DNA from: Marinomonas sp. THO17
GTDB taxonomy: Bacteria; Pseudomonadota; Gammaproteobacteria; Pseudomonadales; Marinomonadaceae
Assembly: GCF_040436405.1 (NCBI RefSeq)
Contig: NZ_AP031575.1
Span: forward strand, 1-64,000
Direction of reading: 5' to 3'
Length of the DNA: 64,000 nucleotides
A program made the translations under genes and the position numbers. Positions 32,784 to 42,004 of the stretch are shown here, one piece after another. Below the pieces are notes generated by a model. The model saw only the letters and a program-made list of their open reading frames with translations, was not told the DNA's origin and did no database searches. Positions within the stretch are counted from its first letter, which is position 1. Each line of letters starts with the position of its first letter.

Positions 32784-33740
32784 TTAGTTTAACCCTTGCT
32801 CAGCCAATTTAAGGTCGAGGGTGGCTTTCAATAAGCGATACAACTGAATTGAGGCGTCAATTTCTTCTTTGCGATTGGTCAAGCTTTCGATATTGAGACC
32901 CAAGGGAACACCAAGTGGTAGGGCCACTTCAATGATTTGTTCTAAGGCACTACGGCAAATTTTAATGGATTCATCCAATGGGGTTGCCGAATCCAAAATA
33001 CGGTGCTTGGTAGCCTCTGGAACCGAAATGCCAAGCCATTCCATGAATTCCAAGGTTTTGGCGCTGCCACAAGGGGTGAAGGTCAAAATAATGCGTTTCG
33101 GTGTGTTGCCTTGTTCTTTGCAAGTGCGCGCATAACGACTGATCAGGTCAGCAGTGGCTTGCGGATTGTAGACGGCTTGTGAAATGAAGAAGTCGCAACC
33201 GGCTGCGGATTTTTTGATGATGCGCAGGTGCTCGTCGCCTTTCTTAGCATGACGCTCTGCGATGGTCACACCGCCAAGGTTAAAGTCGTGTGTAGAGGCC
33301 GCTAGGGTTTTGTAAGCTTCAGGAAGTGGCAATTTGATGTCGCCATCAGAGGAAGGTGAGCCAACCAAGACCAGATCACGAATACCAAAGTCTTCCCATG
33401 CTTCGGTTAACCAGCCAGAAAAGGCTTCTGCGCTGCGAGATGATACAGATTTGTAAGTGACAACTGGCTTGTCAGACGCTAAGTGAAGGCGTTTTGACCA
33501 AGCGCGTGGGTCATGCGTTTCCATGAAAGGGAAAGGTCTTGGCTTATCGATGCGACTGGTTTCGTCCTGAATGTCATAGACAATCAAACCGTCCACATCA
33601 ATGTCAGCTAAGCGATTTAGCAGTTTAGTGCTGATCTCTTGCAGTTGTTCTTCTTGTACAGAGGATTTTGGTGGTGTTGTACCGATAAAATAGACGCCTC
33701 TGTTTGCATCTTGAAATTTTCTTGCTAATTCCGATTTCAT
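32784..33740 (-). CDS. Methylenetetrahydrofolate reductase-like protein
   Basis: A 318-residue TIM-barrel protein resembling the MetF family. It has VYFIGTTPPKSS near the N-terminus where MetF has its FPP motif, and HLRIIKKSAAGCDFFISQAVYN where MetF has the K-x-x-AGAxFxITQ motif. The HDP/RAWSKRL segment could contact the flavin or folate. It differs enough from classical MetF (no standard EFFPP) to belong to a separate subfamily, so activity is inferred. It is single and convergent with the glycosyltransferase gene. No S-box or other riboswitch was noticed upstream. Confidence 0.7.
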   Translation of the reverse strand: MKSELARKFQDANRGVYFIGTTPPKSSVQEEQLQEISTKLLNRLADIDVDGLIVYDIQDETSRIDKPRPFPFMETHDPRAWSKRLHLASDKPVVTYKSVSSRSAEAFSGWLTEAWEDFGIRDLVLVGSPSSDGDIKLPLPEAYKTLAASTHDFNLGGVTIAERHAKKGDEHLRIIKKSAAGCDFFISQAVYNPQATADLISRYARTCKEQGNTPKRIILTFTPCGSAKTLEFMEWLGISVPEATKHRILDSATPLDESIKICRSALEQIIEVALPLGVPLGLNIESLTNRKEEIDASIQLYRLLKATLDLKLAEQGLN

Positions 33741-33910
33741 AATGTCACACTTTTATTTTATGGAGGCGATGTTAAGGCCCCAAATTTATTCAATAGGGCT
33801 ATTCTATCAGTGAATGATTTTCACGGCTTTACTGTGAAGTTGAATATTATTGAAGTTAAAGTGAGATAGGCTAATTTGTTAGCTTATGAATAAAGGTATG
33901 GAATAAAGGT

Positions 33911-34543
33911 ATGGCAGCTATGATCGACTTAAAGCACTTGCCAAGTAACAATGATTTACCTCCTGTAGACACCTGGAAGCCCGATTTTTGTGGTGACATG
34001 GACATGCTGATTAAAGCCAATGGGGATTGGATTCATGAAGGTGGCAAGATTCACCGTAGCGCTATGGTGAAACTCTTTAGCCGTATATTATGGCATGAAG
34101 ACAATGAATACTTTCTGGTTACACCTGTCGAAAAAGTGCGTATTCGTGTGGAAGACGCGCCTTTTTTGGTGAATCGCTGGCGCACGGTAGAAACGCCGCA
34201 AGGGGCAGCGATTGAGTTCACCACCACGACCGACGATGTCATGGTGTTGGGCGTGGACACGGATCTCTTCATGGCGCCCTTTTATCAAAAAGAGCAGCAT
34301 CAAGAAGAGCAGCTAGGAGGAGAACAACAAGAAGAAGGGCAACAAGGAGAAGGGCAACAAGGAGAAGGGCAACAAGGAGAAGAGCGACCTTACATTGACA
34401 TGCGTTATGGTATGAAGGCATTAATTGCGCGCAACGTGTTTTATGCCCTCGCAGAACAATTGCAGCCAGTTGCTACTCAAGCAGGTTCGGGCCAAGGAAT
34501 AATCAGTGCGGGTAAAAGCTATCTTTTGTTGAAAGAGGATTAA
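33911..34543 (+). CDS. DUF1285 domain protein with Gln/Glu/Gly repeat insert
   Basis: A 210-residue protein. The DUF1285 features are PPVDTWKPDFCGDMDMLIKANGDWIHEGGKI, then LFSRILWHEDNEYFLVTPVEKVRI and VLGVDTDLF. Residues about 128-158 are an inserted low-complexity run of QEEGQQGEG units coded by three perfect 15-bp repeats. A final helical part follows that looks conserved. Family function is unknown. Two overlapping GAATAAAGGTATG units at the start (33888-33913) make the true initiation codon uncertain: 33911 is too close to its AAAGG, so the ATG at 33920 may be used. Confidence 0.85.
   Translation: MAAMIDLKHLPSNNDLPPVDTWKPDFCGDMDMLIKANGDWIHEGGKIHRSAMVKLFSRILWHEDNEYFLVTPVEKVRIRVEDAPFLVNRWRTVETPQGAAIEFTTTTDDVMVLGVDTDLFMAPFYQKEQHQEEQLGGEQQEEGQQGEGQQGEGQQGEERPYIDMRYGMKALIARNVFYALAEQLQPVATQAGSGQGIISAGKSYLLLKED
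34334..34378 (+). repeat. Intragenic 15-bp tandem repeat, three copies
   Basis: GAAGGGCAACAAGGA occurs three times without change (34334-34348, 34349-34363, 34364-34378), with degenerate copies on both sides, inside the DUF1285 gene. Copy changes would keep the frame and alter a Glu-Gly-Gln-Gln-Gly linker. Confidence 0.9.
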
Positions 34544-34619
34544 GGTATTTGCCTGAGGCTGAGTTATAATCTCGATGATGCGTTTTTGCAGTCTAATGAA
34601 TTCATTCTGAGGTGTTTTT

Positions 34620-35960
34620 TTGTTATTCGAAGATTTTGGTTTTGATAATCGTATTATAAAGTCTATTGGTCATTTAGGGTTTGATGAGGCAACCGACATT
34701 CAAGCTCGAGCCATCCCCGAAGCCATGGCTGGCCGTGATTTATTGGCCTCTTCGAAAACAGGCTCAGGTAAAACATTAGCCTATTTGCTGCCCGCTCTGC
34801 ATCGTGTCTATAAAAAACGTGCTTTATCGCGGCGTGACCCAAGGGTAGTGGTTTTGGTGCCGACACGGGAGTTAGCCAAGCAAGTGTTTGCCCAGCTGCG
34901 TTTGTTGTTGGCGGGCAGTCGTTTCACTTCGGTATTGATTCTTGGCGGTGAAAATTTTAATGATCAACATAAGTCATTACAGAAAGATCCGCATTTTATC
35001 GTTGCTACGCCAGGGCGTTTAGCGGATCATTTAAAACAACGTCACCTATACTTAGAAGGCTTGGAATTATTAATTCTCGACGAAGCTGACCGTATGTTGG
35101 ATTTGGGGTTTGCCGATGCCATGCGTGCCATTAACGCCGCGGCGAATCACAGACAGCGCCAGACTTTGTTTTTCTCTGCTACCTTAGACAACACAGATGT
35201 GAATGAGATGGCAGCGGAGTTGCTCAAAGAGCCATCTCGTGTGGCCATAGGTCAAGGTTACGATGAGCATAAAGACATTCAGCAACACGTCTTGCTTTGT
35301 GATCATTTGGATCATAAACAAGCATTGTTGCAGCATATTTTAGCTGAGCAAACCATCAAACAAGCCATTATTTTTACCGCCACTAAAGCCGATTCGGTCC
35401 GTTTGGCGGACTTGGTTGCCAGTTGGGGAATGACCACCCAAGCCTTGAATGGTGACTTGTCGCAAGGGGCGCGCAACAAAGTGATGGAAAGTTTCGCCAA
35501 AGGCCAGTTTACTGTATTGATAAGTACCGATTTGGCGTCTCGTGGTTTAGACATTGCCAACGTCTCCCATGTTTTTAACTTCGACCTACCTAAACAAGCT
35601 GAAGAGTTTGTCCATCGTACTGGCCGAACTGGTCGTGCGGGTTTCAAAGGCGATGCTTATTCTCTGGTTGGCCCAAAAGACTGGTTAAGTTTTAAAGCCA
35701 TAGAAAGTTTTTTGCAGCGCAAATTTGAACTGGAAACTGTGCCATCTTTGCCTGCCACTTTTAAAGGCTTGGCTCCTAAAAAGCCTAAAATTGCCAAGCC
35801 CGTCCCTAAAAAGCACAGTAAAGCGCCGCGTAAAGCCGCGCAGAAGAAACGCCATTCCTCGGCCAGATCGACTGCTTTTCATGACGGTCGTCAGGATGGT
35901 TTTGAAGCCTTTAAATTACCAGTAAAGCGCAGTAAGAAAACGGATTTGGGTGATGAGTAA
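34620..35960 (+). CDS. DEAD-box ATP-dependent RNA helicase (SrmB-like)
   Basis: A 446-residue helicase. It starts with a TTG at 34620, preceded by TGAGG at 7-8 nt; no ATG fits better. Motif I is SSKTGSGKT (44-52), and PTRELAKQ, TPGRLADHL, DEADRMLDLG, SAT and HRTGRTGRAG follow. The C-terminal about 65 residues are a basic Lys/Pro/Arg tail, as in SrmB and RhlE helicases, which act in 50S assembly and RNA turnover. Closest by overall layout to SrmB, but this is not decisive. Monocistronic. Confidence 0.88.
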   Translation: MLFEDFGFDNRIIKSIGHLGFDEATDIQARAIPEAMAGRDLLASSKTGSGKTLAYLLPALHRVYKKRALSRRDPRVVVLVPTRELAKQVFAQLRLLLAGSRFTSVLILGGENFNDQHKSLQKDPHFIVATPGRLADHLKQRHLYLEGLELLILDEADRMLDLGFADAMRAINAAANHRQRQTLFFSATLDNTDVNEMAAELLKEPSRVAIGQGYDEHKDIQQHVLLCDHLDHKQALLQHILAEQTIKQAIIFTATKADSVRLADLVASWGMTTQALNGDLSQGARNKVMESFAKGQFTVLISTDLASRGLDIANVSHVFNFDLPKQAEEFVHRTGRTGRAGFKGDAYSLVGPKDWLSFKAIESFLQRKFELETVPSLPATFKGLAPKKPKIAKPVPKKHSKAPRKAAQKKRHSSARSTAFHDGRQDGFEAFKLPVKRSKKTDLGDE

Positions 35961-36044
35961 ATGCGAATTTATGGCATTTACTCATCTTTCAAAAAATCGC
36001 ATGATATTGATCTGAGTGAGAACGATAGTCACGCTTAAGATTGG

Positions 36045-36959
36045 TTGTACGGAGATACGCTTATTAATCGTTTGCCCCCATTGAATTCATTAAGGTGTTT
36101 TGAGTCCGCTGCACGTCATGGCAGCTTTAATAAAGCGGCTCAGGAATTGTCGGTTACGCCTTCTGCGATTAGTCATCAGATAAAAGGATTAGAAAGTTTT
36201 CTGGGCATAGAATTATTCCGTCGCACTAAACGTAAAGTGGTGCTGACGGAAGCAGGGGAATCTTATCTAAAGCCCATTAAGGGTATTTTTGAACAGTTAG
36301 AAAGTGCCACATCTGAATTGATGAGCCAACAAAAAACAGGTTCATTACGATTGGCGGTGGCCCCCGCTTTTTTAACGCGTTGGTTAATGCCGCGTATGGA
36401 AAGCTTTCAGGAAAACTATCCAGACATTGAAATTGAAATCAATTCTCTTACAGGATTAGTGGATTTTTCTACCCATGACATCGATATGGCCGTCTACTTT
36501 GGTCGTGGTGATTGGGAAGGCATTGAGGCCCATTATTTGCGTCCTTCTCGACTGGCTCCGGTGTGTAATCCACGTTTAATTAAGCCTGATCGACCTATTA
36601 ATAAACCTGAAGACATGCGTTTTTATCCATTGTTGCACGTTACTAAGCGTAAAGATGAATGGAATGATTGGCTGAAACAGCACGATCTTGATCCGAAGCA
36701 GTTTCGTCGTGGTTTGATGTTTTCCAGTGGTTCATTAACCGCCGGGGCTGCGGCGCAAGGCTTGGGTATCTCACTATCCGATCCGGAATTAGTCATGCCA
36801 GAAATTGTTGATGGCACCTTGCGGGTCTTGTTTGATCAACACTTGATTACCGACAAAGCCTTCTATCTGGTCTATGAGAAACGCCGCTCTGTCACACCAG
36901 CAATGCTGGCCTTTAAAGAATGGATTATTGAAAAAATGGTGGTTTATGATGAGGAATAA
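36045..36959 (+). CDS. LysR family regulator (GcvA type)
   Basis: A LysR regulator of about 300 residues. NRLPPLNSLRCFESAARHGSFNKAAQELSVTPSAISHQIKGLE is the GcvA/AmpR-type HTH, and the effector domain includes DIDMAVYFGRGDWEG as in GcvA. The start is unclear. The TTG at 36045 has no ribosome binding site. A clean GGAG (36051-36054) lies 8 nt before an ATT codon at 36063, which would begin right at the conserved I-N-R-L-P-P-L-N; I kept the longer TTG version because ATT starts are rare. No glycine-cleavage genes are nearby; ppnP follows 52 nt downstream. Confidence 0.85.
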   Translation: MYGDTLINRLPPLNSLRCFESAARHGSFNKAAQELSVTPSAISHQIKGLESFLGIELFRRTKRKVVLTEAGESYLKPIKGIFEQLESATSELMSQQKTGSLRLAVAPAFLTRWLMPRMESFQENYPDIEIEINSLTGLVDFSTHDIDMAVYFGRGDWEGIEAHYLRPSRLAPVCNPRLIKPDRPINKPEDMRFYPLLHVTKRKDEWNDWLKQHDLDPKQFRRGLMFSSGSLTAGAAAQGLGISLSDPELVMPEIVDGTLRVLFDQHLITDKAFYLVYEKRRSVTPAMLAFKEWIIEKMVVYDEE

Positions 36960-37011
36960 GGCTTCATCTAACTCCTTTACATTGTTGTTTATCTGAAAAT
37001 GAGATGTTTTT

Positions 37012-37302
37012 ATGAGTAATGAATTAGCGGTTAATGCTTACTTTGATGGCAAGGTAAAATCCATTGCCTTGGAAAATGCGGAAGGTGTGTCTACTGTTGG
37101 TGTGATGCAAATTGGTGAATATGAGTTTGGTACCAGTCAGCGTGAGTATATGACAGTGGTATCCGGTAGTTTAAAGGTTAAGCTGCCAGGCGAGTCTGAG
37201 TGGCAAGCTTTTGGTAAAAATCAAACCTTTATTGTGGAAGCCAATCAGAGCTTTGCTGTTCAGGTGGCAGAAGTCACCGCCTATCATTGCCGTTATGAGT
37301 AA
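37012..37302 (+). CDS. ppnP: Pyrimidine/purine nucleoside phosphorylase
   Basis: A 96-residue cupin matching PpnP (formerly YaiE, DUF1255): NAYFDGKVKSIAL, TVGVMQIGEYEFGTSQREYMTVVSG, and a final TAYHCRYE. The family phosphorolyses several nucleosides to base and ribose-1-phosphate. Length equals the Escherichia coli protein (94). It lies downstream of the GcvA-type regulator on the same strand, 52 nt apart, and ends at a strong bidirectional terminator. All family-typical segments appear intact. Confidence 0.93.
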   Translation: MSNELAVNAYFDGKVKSIALENAEGVSTVGVMQIGEYEFGTSQREYMTVVSGSLKVKLPGESEWQAFGKNQTFIVEANQSFAVQVAEVTAYHCRYE

Positions 37303-37359
37303 ATGGTCGTTATGAACAAATAGTTGTTAAGGAGACATCCTTAACGATGAGAAGATAAT

Positions 37360-37394
37360 AAAAAAGCTGATTCTATATAGAATCAGCTTTTTTT
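37360..37394. terminator. Bidirectional terminator between ppnP and mltD
   Basis: Perfect stem AAAAAGCTGATTC / GAATCAGCTTTTT with a short TATATA-type loop. A-tract on one side and T-tract on the other serve both convergent genes. Confidence 0.92.
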
Positions 37395-37420
37395 GTTCAA
37401 TCTTGATTTGCTTGCAGGTG

Positions 37421-39112
37421 TCAGTTGCCTGCCACCACGTTGATCATCAGCATGACGCGATCACCAGGTTGAACGTATTTTTGGCTGCTCACTTTGGGAT
37501 TCCAATTTTGGATATCTCTTACGGATACTTTGAATTTATTGGCGACTTTTGCCAAAGAATCCCCCGAACGGATGGTGTAAACCACTTTTTTGATCACGCT
37601 ACGCTGTGATGTCTTTGACTTTTTGGGTTCTAGCCAAACGACCAGCTTTTTACCTGGCATTAAAGGATCACCCAATCCCATGCCATTCCAGCGCGCCAGT
37701 GTTTTACTTGTGGTGCCGTATTTACGAGCAATTTGCCACAAGCTGTCACCAGGGCTTACGGTGTAATTCACTTTGATCTTGTTACGGTTTGGCGCTCGAG
37801 ATTGTTTGGCTAACAATCTTTGGTGAGAGCTTAGGGTGTAACTGTCTATATCATTACCAGCCACGGGGATCATAAGCTCCTGACCCACGCGAATTAATGA
37901 AGAGGAAATCTTGTTCACACTTTGCAGGACTTTTACCGTGGTATTGTGCTGCTTCGCCACTAGTAATAGATTGTCGCCTGCTTTCACTGTGTAGCGAACC
38001 CAAGTGACTCTTTGCTTGTTGGGAATTTCCGCCAGCTTAGTGCGGAATTTTTTCGCCTTGCTAACGGGAATCAACAAACGGTGTGGGCCATCTGGAGAGG
38101 TTGCCCATTGGTTAAAGCCAGGGTTAAGCAGGTAAACTTCATCTATGCTAATGTCTGCCATTTCAGCGGCTTGCGCTAAATCCAACTGCCCACCAATGTT
38201 GACCACATCAAAGTAGGGCTTGTTTGGAATAAAATAGGTTTCGTAATTGTATTTTTCTGGGTTCTTGATGATTTTCGCTAATGCAATCAGCTTGGGCACG
38301 TAAGCACGAGTTTCACGAGGTAAATCCAGTGACCAGAAGTCTGTCGGCTTGCCTGCACGCTTGTTTTTACGAATGGCGCGCATCACGGTGCCTTCGCCCG
38401 AATTGTAAGAGGCCAGAGCATGCAACCAGTTGCCATCAAACATTTTGTGTAATCGGGTCAGATAAGCAATTGCCGCTTGTGTGGAGCCTAGGATGTCGCG
38501 ACGACCATCGTACCACCAAGTTTGATCTAGACCATATATACGCCCCGTGGAGGGGATAAATTGCCAAGGACCTGAGGCGCGACCATGACTGTAGCCAAAA
38601 GGATCAAAGCCACTTTCGACAATCGGCAATAATGCTATTTCGGTTGGGATGCCGGCTTTTTCCAGCTCTTCCACTATGTAGAAAAGATAACGCTCGCCGC
38701 GTTTTGAGACTCGATCCAGATAACCTGGGTGTGAGCTATACCATCTCAGTTGAGAAGATAAACGTGGACGATCAATATCAAGATTTAATTGGTAACCAGC
38801 GCGAATGCGATCCCAGATATCTTCTGGGGGAGTCGGTTCAGCTTCAACGACTGCTGTGGTTTCGACTTCTTCAACGTCAACAATGTCGGCGTCATCAAGT
38901 TCAGCGATTTGTTCTGTTGTTGCATCCTCTGCGTCCACAGGTGGAACCGTATCTATTATGCCAATGTGTTCAGGATCAGCGTCAACAACTTGAACTTCTT
39001 CTAGGGCATCAATTGCCTCACTAGAAGTGTTGGTTGGCTCGACCTTTGACACTGTTTGACACGCACTTAGGAGTAGGCTTGTTAGACAAACCCATAAAAA
39101 TTTATTTGTCAT
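37421..39112 (-). CDS. mltD: Membrane-bound lytic murein transglycosylase D
   Basis: A 563-residue lipoprotein. The signal ends in LSAC (Cys18). A long acidic Val/Asp/Glu linker (about 20-97) is followed by an SLT domain with the catalytic glutamate in LLPIVESGFDPF (Glu166), then GRASGPWQFIPSTGR. Three LysM peptidoglycan-binding repeats end the protein (about 395-440, 450-497 and 515-560). It cleaves the glycan backbone to 1,6-anhydromuropeptides at the outer membrane. It lies 55 nt downstream of gloB on the same strand, a neighbourhood common in gammaproteobacteria. The acidic linker is longer than usual. Confidence 0.93.
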   Translation of the reverse strand: MTNKFLWVCLTSLLLSACQTVSKVEPTNTSSEAIDALEEVQVVDADPEHIGIIDTVPPVDAEDATTEQIAELDDADIVDVEEVETTAVVEAEPTPPEDIWDRIRAGYQLNLDIDRPRLSSQLRWYSSHPGYLDRVSKRGERYLFYIVEELEKAGIPTEIALLPIVESGFDPFGYSHGRASGPWQFIPSTGRIYGLDQTWWYDGRRDILGSTQAAIAYLTRLHKMFDGNWLHALASYNSGEGTVMRAIRKNKRAGKPTDFWSLDLPRETRAYVPKLIALAKIIKNPEKYNYETYFIPNKPYFDVVNIGGQLDLAQAAEMADISIDEVYLLNPGFNQWATSPDGPHRLLIPVSKAKKFRTKLAEIPNKQRVTWVRYTVKAGDNLLLVAKQHNTTVKVLQSVNKISSSLIRVGQELMIPVAGNDIDSYTLSSHQRLLAKQSRAPNRNKIKVNYTVSPGDSLWQIARKYGTTSKTLARWNGMGLGDPLMPGKKLVVWLEPKKSKTSQRSVIKKVVYTIRSGDSLAKVANKFKVSVRDIQNWNPKVSSQKYVQPGDRVMLMINVVAGN

Positions 39113-39167
39113 GAAGGGTCACAAAATTGAGTAAAGTTTGGACATTTTATCTAGCTGAATATTCAGG

Positions 39168-39941
39168 TCAACTAAAACTGTCTTTGGCGCGCCTTACTTG
39201 TCCAAAGGCATCACTAGGAAGATCGGCTATTGTTTCGCTAAGTTGCTGAGCAGCTTGGCTTTTTACGGATTCGATTTGAGAGCGTAAAAATGGGTTGGTT
39301 TTTTTCTCTAAGGCCAAATTGCTGGGTAAGGTTTCCTGGTCTTGTTGACGTAATGTTTGGCAGGTTAGATTGGCTTCCAAGAGACTTTCATTTTGTGGCT
39401 CAAGAGACAAGGCAAAACGATAATTGGCTAGGGTGTATTCGTGGGTACAATATATGAGTGTGTCGTCTGGTAGTTCGGCAATTTTATTCATGGCCGCTAA
39501 CATTTGTGTGGCGGTGCCTTCCATTATACGACCACAACCACCACGGAACAAAGTATCGCCACTGAATAGAATCGGCTCTGGCTGATTGCTGAAATAACAT
39601 AAATGATCCAGTGTGTGTCCAGGGGTTTCTAGCACACGAAACTGGCGATTGAATATGGTAACCTGATCATCTTCTTTGAGTGGTTGTGTGATTAAATGGG
39701 TGAGATGCGCTGGACCATAAACGGGACATTTAAAGCTATCTTTTAGTTCTGCTACTCCGCCCGTATGATCTTTGTGGTGATGGGTGATGATGATTCCGGC
39801 CAGAGTTTGGTTGTTTTTCTGACAATACTGTAAAACGACTTTGGCATCCCCCGGGTCAACGGCCCAAATTTGCGAGGTATCATTATCGCGCAATATCCAG
39901 ATATAATTGTCCTGAAAGGCGGGAAGTGGAAAAATCGTCAT
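39168..39941 (-). CDS. gloB: Hydroxyacylglutathione hydrolase (glyoxalase II)
   Basis: A 257-residue metallo-beta-lactamase-fold enzyme with the zinc motif THHHKDHTGG (53-62), a further ligand region TPGHTLDH, FSGDTLFRGGCGR, and the glyoxalase II C-terminal part with HEYTLANYRFA. It hydrolyses S-lactoylglutathione to D-lactate and glutathione. It is transcribed divergently from the methyltransferase-rnhA-dnaQ group and upstream of mltD. Length and motifs match the family fully. Confidence 0.95.
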   Translation of the reverse strand: MTIFPLPAFQDNYIWILRDNDTSQIWAVDPGDAKVVLQYCQKNNQTLAGIIITHHHKDHTGGVAELKDSFKCPVYGPAHLTHLITQPLKEDDQVTIFNRQFRVLETPGHTLDHLCYFSNQPEPILFSGDTLFRGGCGRIMEGTATQMLAAMNKIAELPDDTLIYCTHEYTLANYRFALSLEPQNESLLEANLTCQTLRQQDQETLPSNLALEKKTNPFLRSQIESVKSQAAQQLSETIADLPSDAFGQVRRAKDSFS

Positions 39942-40031
39942 AGGCTTTCTACTTTTATGTCAGAAGTCGAGGTAAATCATGGCGAAACAAACAGCTTCTG
40001 CCGTCATGATGCTGTTAAGAGATTTCATTGT

Positions 40032-40772
40032 ATGTTGGATGATCAATCAAGACAATTTTTTCAAAACTGGTATCAAAGCCAGCTTGGCAAAGATGTTTTG
40101 CAACAAGAATTAGAACAGATTGATGCCGAGTTAGACCTTGCTATTGGTTATTATTTGGTGTGCCAATCGCCGCTAAAAAACTTTGATATCAAACACGACA
40201 GATTGCGTGAAAGTATCTTGGTTGCCCCGGTTCTAGACTTGGGTGCGGCAGACAATACTGTGGTTGCTAGAGCAGCGGAGTTACCTTTTGAGTCGGATGG
40301 TGTTGATGTGCATGTGTTTCATCACACCTTAGATGTCTCTACTTCTCCCCATGATGATTTGCGCGAGGCCGCTCGTACCTTGTTACCCAGTGGTAAACTG
40401 GTGATTGTGGGTTTTAACCCTTGGAGTTGGTGGGGCTTGCGGCGATTATTTTCGAAACGTAAAAAAGCGCCTTGGTGTGGTCGTTTTATCAGTCATCAAA
40501 GATTGGAAGACTGGTTAAAAGTCGCTGGATTGACCTTAGAAAATAAGCGTAGCCTGTATTTTCAAGCACCAGTGCAAAATCCAAAATGGCGAGGGAGACT
40601 CGGTTTTTTAAGTGCTGTCTTTGCCAAACTAAAATTGCCTTTTGGCGCGGTGTATGTATTGACCGCTACCAAACAGGTGAAGCGACATATTCCTTTAAAG
40701 CCTCGTTGGTCGAGAGCTCGGGTTCGAGTTCCTCCACTTACTAAGCCCACAGCGAAAGAGATGAAAGAGTGA
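40032..40772 (+). CDS. SAM-dependent methyltransferase (class I, UbiE/COQ5-like)
   Basis: A 246-residue protein starting at the ATG at 40032 ([13 protein letters not shown]), with AAGAG 10 nt upstream; an earlier open frame overlaps gloB and is unlikely to be used. The central [35 protein letters not shown] pattern and [16 protein letters not shown] fit the methyltransferase 11 fold. The N-terminal SAM glycine loop is not obvious. The substrate is unknown. The same position between gloB and rnhA is occupied by a similar gene in Pseudomonas and relatives. It overlaps the rnhA start by 4 nt. Confidence 0.85.
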   Translation: MLDDQSRQFFQNWYQSQLGKDVLQQELEQIDAELDLAIGYYLVCQSPLKNFDIKHDRLRESILVAPVLDLGAADNTVVARAAELPFESDGVDVHVFHHTLDVSTSPHDDLREAARTLLPSGKLVIVGFNPWSWWGLRRLFSKRKKAPWCGRFISHQRLEDWLKVAGLTLENKRSLYFQAPVQNPKWRGRLGFLSAVFAKLKLPFGAVYVLTATKQVKRHIPLKPRWSRARVRVPPLTKPTAKEMKE

Positions 40773-41212
40773 AACAAGTAGTAATTTATACTGATGGTGC
40801 CTGTAAAGGAAACCCTGGCATTGGTGGCTGGGGAGCCTGGCTTACCTTTGGTGAGCATGAAAAACGTTTATGTGGCGGAGAACGAGAAACCACGAATAAC
40901 CGTATGGAATTAATGGGGGCCATTGAAGGATTGGGGGCCTTAAAGGAGCCTTGTGAGGTGACACTTTATACGGATTCTTCGTACGTGCAAAAAGGCATTA
41001 CTCAATGGTTGGCTGGCTGGAAAAAGAAAAACTGGCAAACGGCCTCAAAGCAGCCCGTAAAAAACAAAGATCTTTGGCAAGCACTGGATCAAGCTTGCTT
41101 AAAACATAAGGTGACATGGAAGTGGGTTAAGGGCCATGCAGGTATTGAAGGCAATGAAATTGCTGACCAATTAGCCAATCAGGGGATTGAACAGCTGAGG
41201 ATGACATCATGA
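40769..41212 (+). CDS. rnhA: Ribonuclease HI
   Basis: A 147-residue enzyme that degrades the RNA strand of RNA-DNA hybrids. Catalytic carboxylates are visible as [12 protein letters not shown] (Asp9), NNRMELMGA (Glu47), LYTDSSYV (Asp69) and a late [11 protein letters not shown] aspartate. The basic KKKNWQT handle helix is present. It overlaps the preceding methyltransferase stop and the following dnaQ start by 4 nt each, so all three are translationally coupled. Confidence 0.96.
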   Translation: MKQVVIYTDGACKGNPGIGGWGAWLTFGEHEKRLCGGERETTNNRMELMGAIEGLGALKEPCEVTLYTDSSYVQKGITQWLAGWKKKNWQTASKQPVKNKDLWQALDQACLKHKVTWKWVKGHAGIEGNEIADQLANQGIEQLRMTS

Positions 41213-41922
41213 GACAAATTGTTCTTGATACCGAAACCACAGGCATTGATCCTAAACAGGGCCATCGTCTTATTGAGATTGGTTGTGTGGAAATGATGGG
41301 CCGCAAGCTCACCAAAAAACATTTCCATGTGTATATTAATCCTGATCGTGAAGTGGAAGAAGAAGCTTATCGGGTGCACGGTATTAGTGATGAGTTCTTG
41401 GCGGATAAGCCGAGATTCCACCAGGTTGCACAGGAATTTTTTGATTTTATTAAAGGCGCTGAATTGATCATTCATAATGCTCCTTTTGATATTGGCTTCA
41501 TTGATCATGAATTTGCTTTGCTTGGTGCGGGCTTTCCGAAAGTGGCTGAGGTTTGCCAGATCTTTGACAGTTTGGTTTATGCACGGAAAAAACATCCGGG
41601 TCAGAAAAACAATCTGGATGCTTTGTGTAAGCGTTATGGCATAGACAACTCCCATCGAGAACTGCACGGCGCCTTACTTGATTCGGAGATACTGGCAGAC
41701 GTTTATCTGTTAATGACAGGTGGTCAGACCAGTCTGGGGTTGGCAACTTCTGCGGATTCTCAAGGAGAAGAAGGAGACGTGGAAGCCATTCGTCGCTTAT
41801 CAGCAGATCGTCCGGCATTGAAGGTATTGCGTGCGAATGATACTGAGCTGCAAGCCCATGAAGAAAGATTGGACCTGATTGAAAAAAAAGCGGGTCAGGC
41901 GTTGTGGCGAGTCAATCAATAG
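41209..41922 (+). CDS. dnaQ: DNA polymerase III epsilon subunit (3'-5' proofreading exonuclease)
   Basis: A 237-residue DEDDh exonuclease. ExoI motif LDTETTGID supplies Asp7 and Glu9; HNAPFDIGF is ExoII, and [14 protein letters not shown] is ExoIII with the His-Asp pair. The C-terminal part includes the clamp- and alpha-binding tail. It proofreads within the replicase core. It sits directly after rnhA (4-nt overlap), a classic arrangement in gammaproteobacteria, though often divergent in Escherichia coli. A strong terminator follows. Confidence 0.95.
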   Translation: MRQIVLDTETTGIDPKQGHRLIEIGCVEMMGRKLTKKHFHVYINPDREVEEEAYRVHGISDEFLADKPRFHQVAQEFFDFIKGAELIIHNAPFDIGFIDHEFALLGAGFPKVAEVCQIFDSLVYARKKHPGQKNNLDALCKRYGIDNSHRELHGALLDSEILADVYLLMTGGQTSLGLATSADSQGEEGDVEAIRRLSADRPALKVLRANDTELQAHEERLDLIEKKAGQALWRVNQ

Positions 41923-41937
41923 CCCTGTGATGAAATA

Positions 41938-41983
41938 AAAAATGCCCGCTTACCTAAGGCCTAAGGTAAGCGGGCATTTTTGT
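41938..41983. terminator. Bidirectional terminator between dnaQ and nhaB
   Basis: A 17-bp stem AAAATGCCCGCTTACCT / AGGTAAGCGGGCATTTT, with a short AAGGCCTAA loop and A/T tracts on both sides, between convergent genes. Confidence 0.95.
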
Positions 41984-42004
41984 TTTTGCTGGTGTCAGAT
42001 CAGA

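Noticed and set aside
38632..39024. Plus-strand ORFs opposite the MltD linker
   Set aside because: They are shadows of the low-complexity acidic Val/Asp/Glu coding region of mltD on the other strand.
39870..40031. N-terminal extension of the methyltransferase into gloB
   Set aside because: The extra 54 residues overlap gloB on the opposite strand and are not methyltransferase-like; a usable start exists at 40032.
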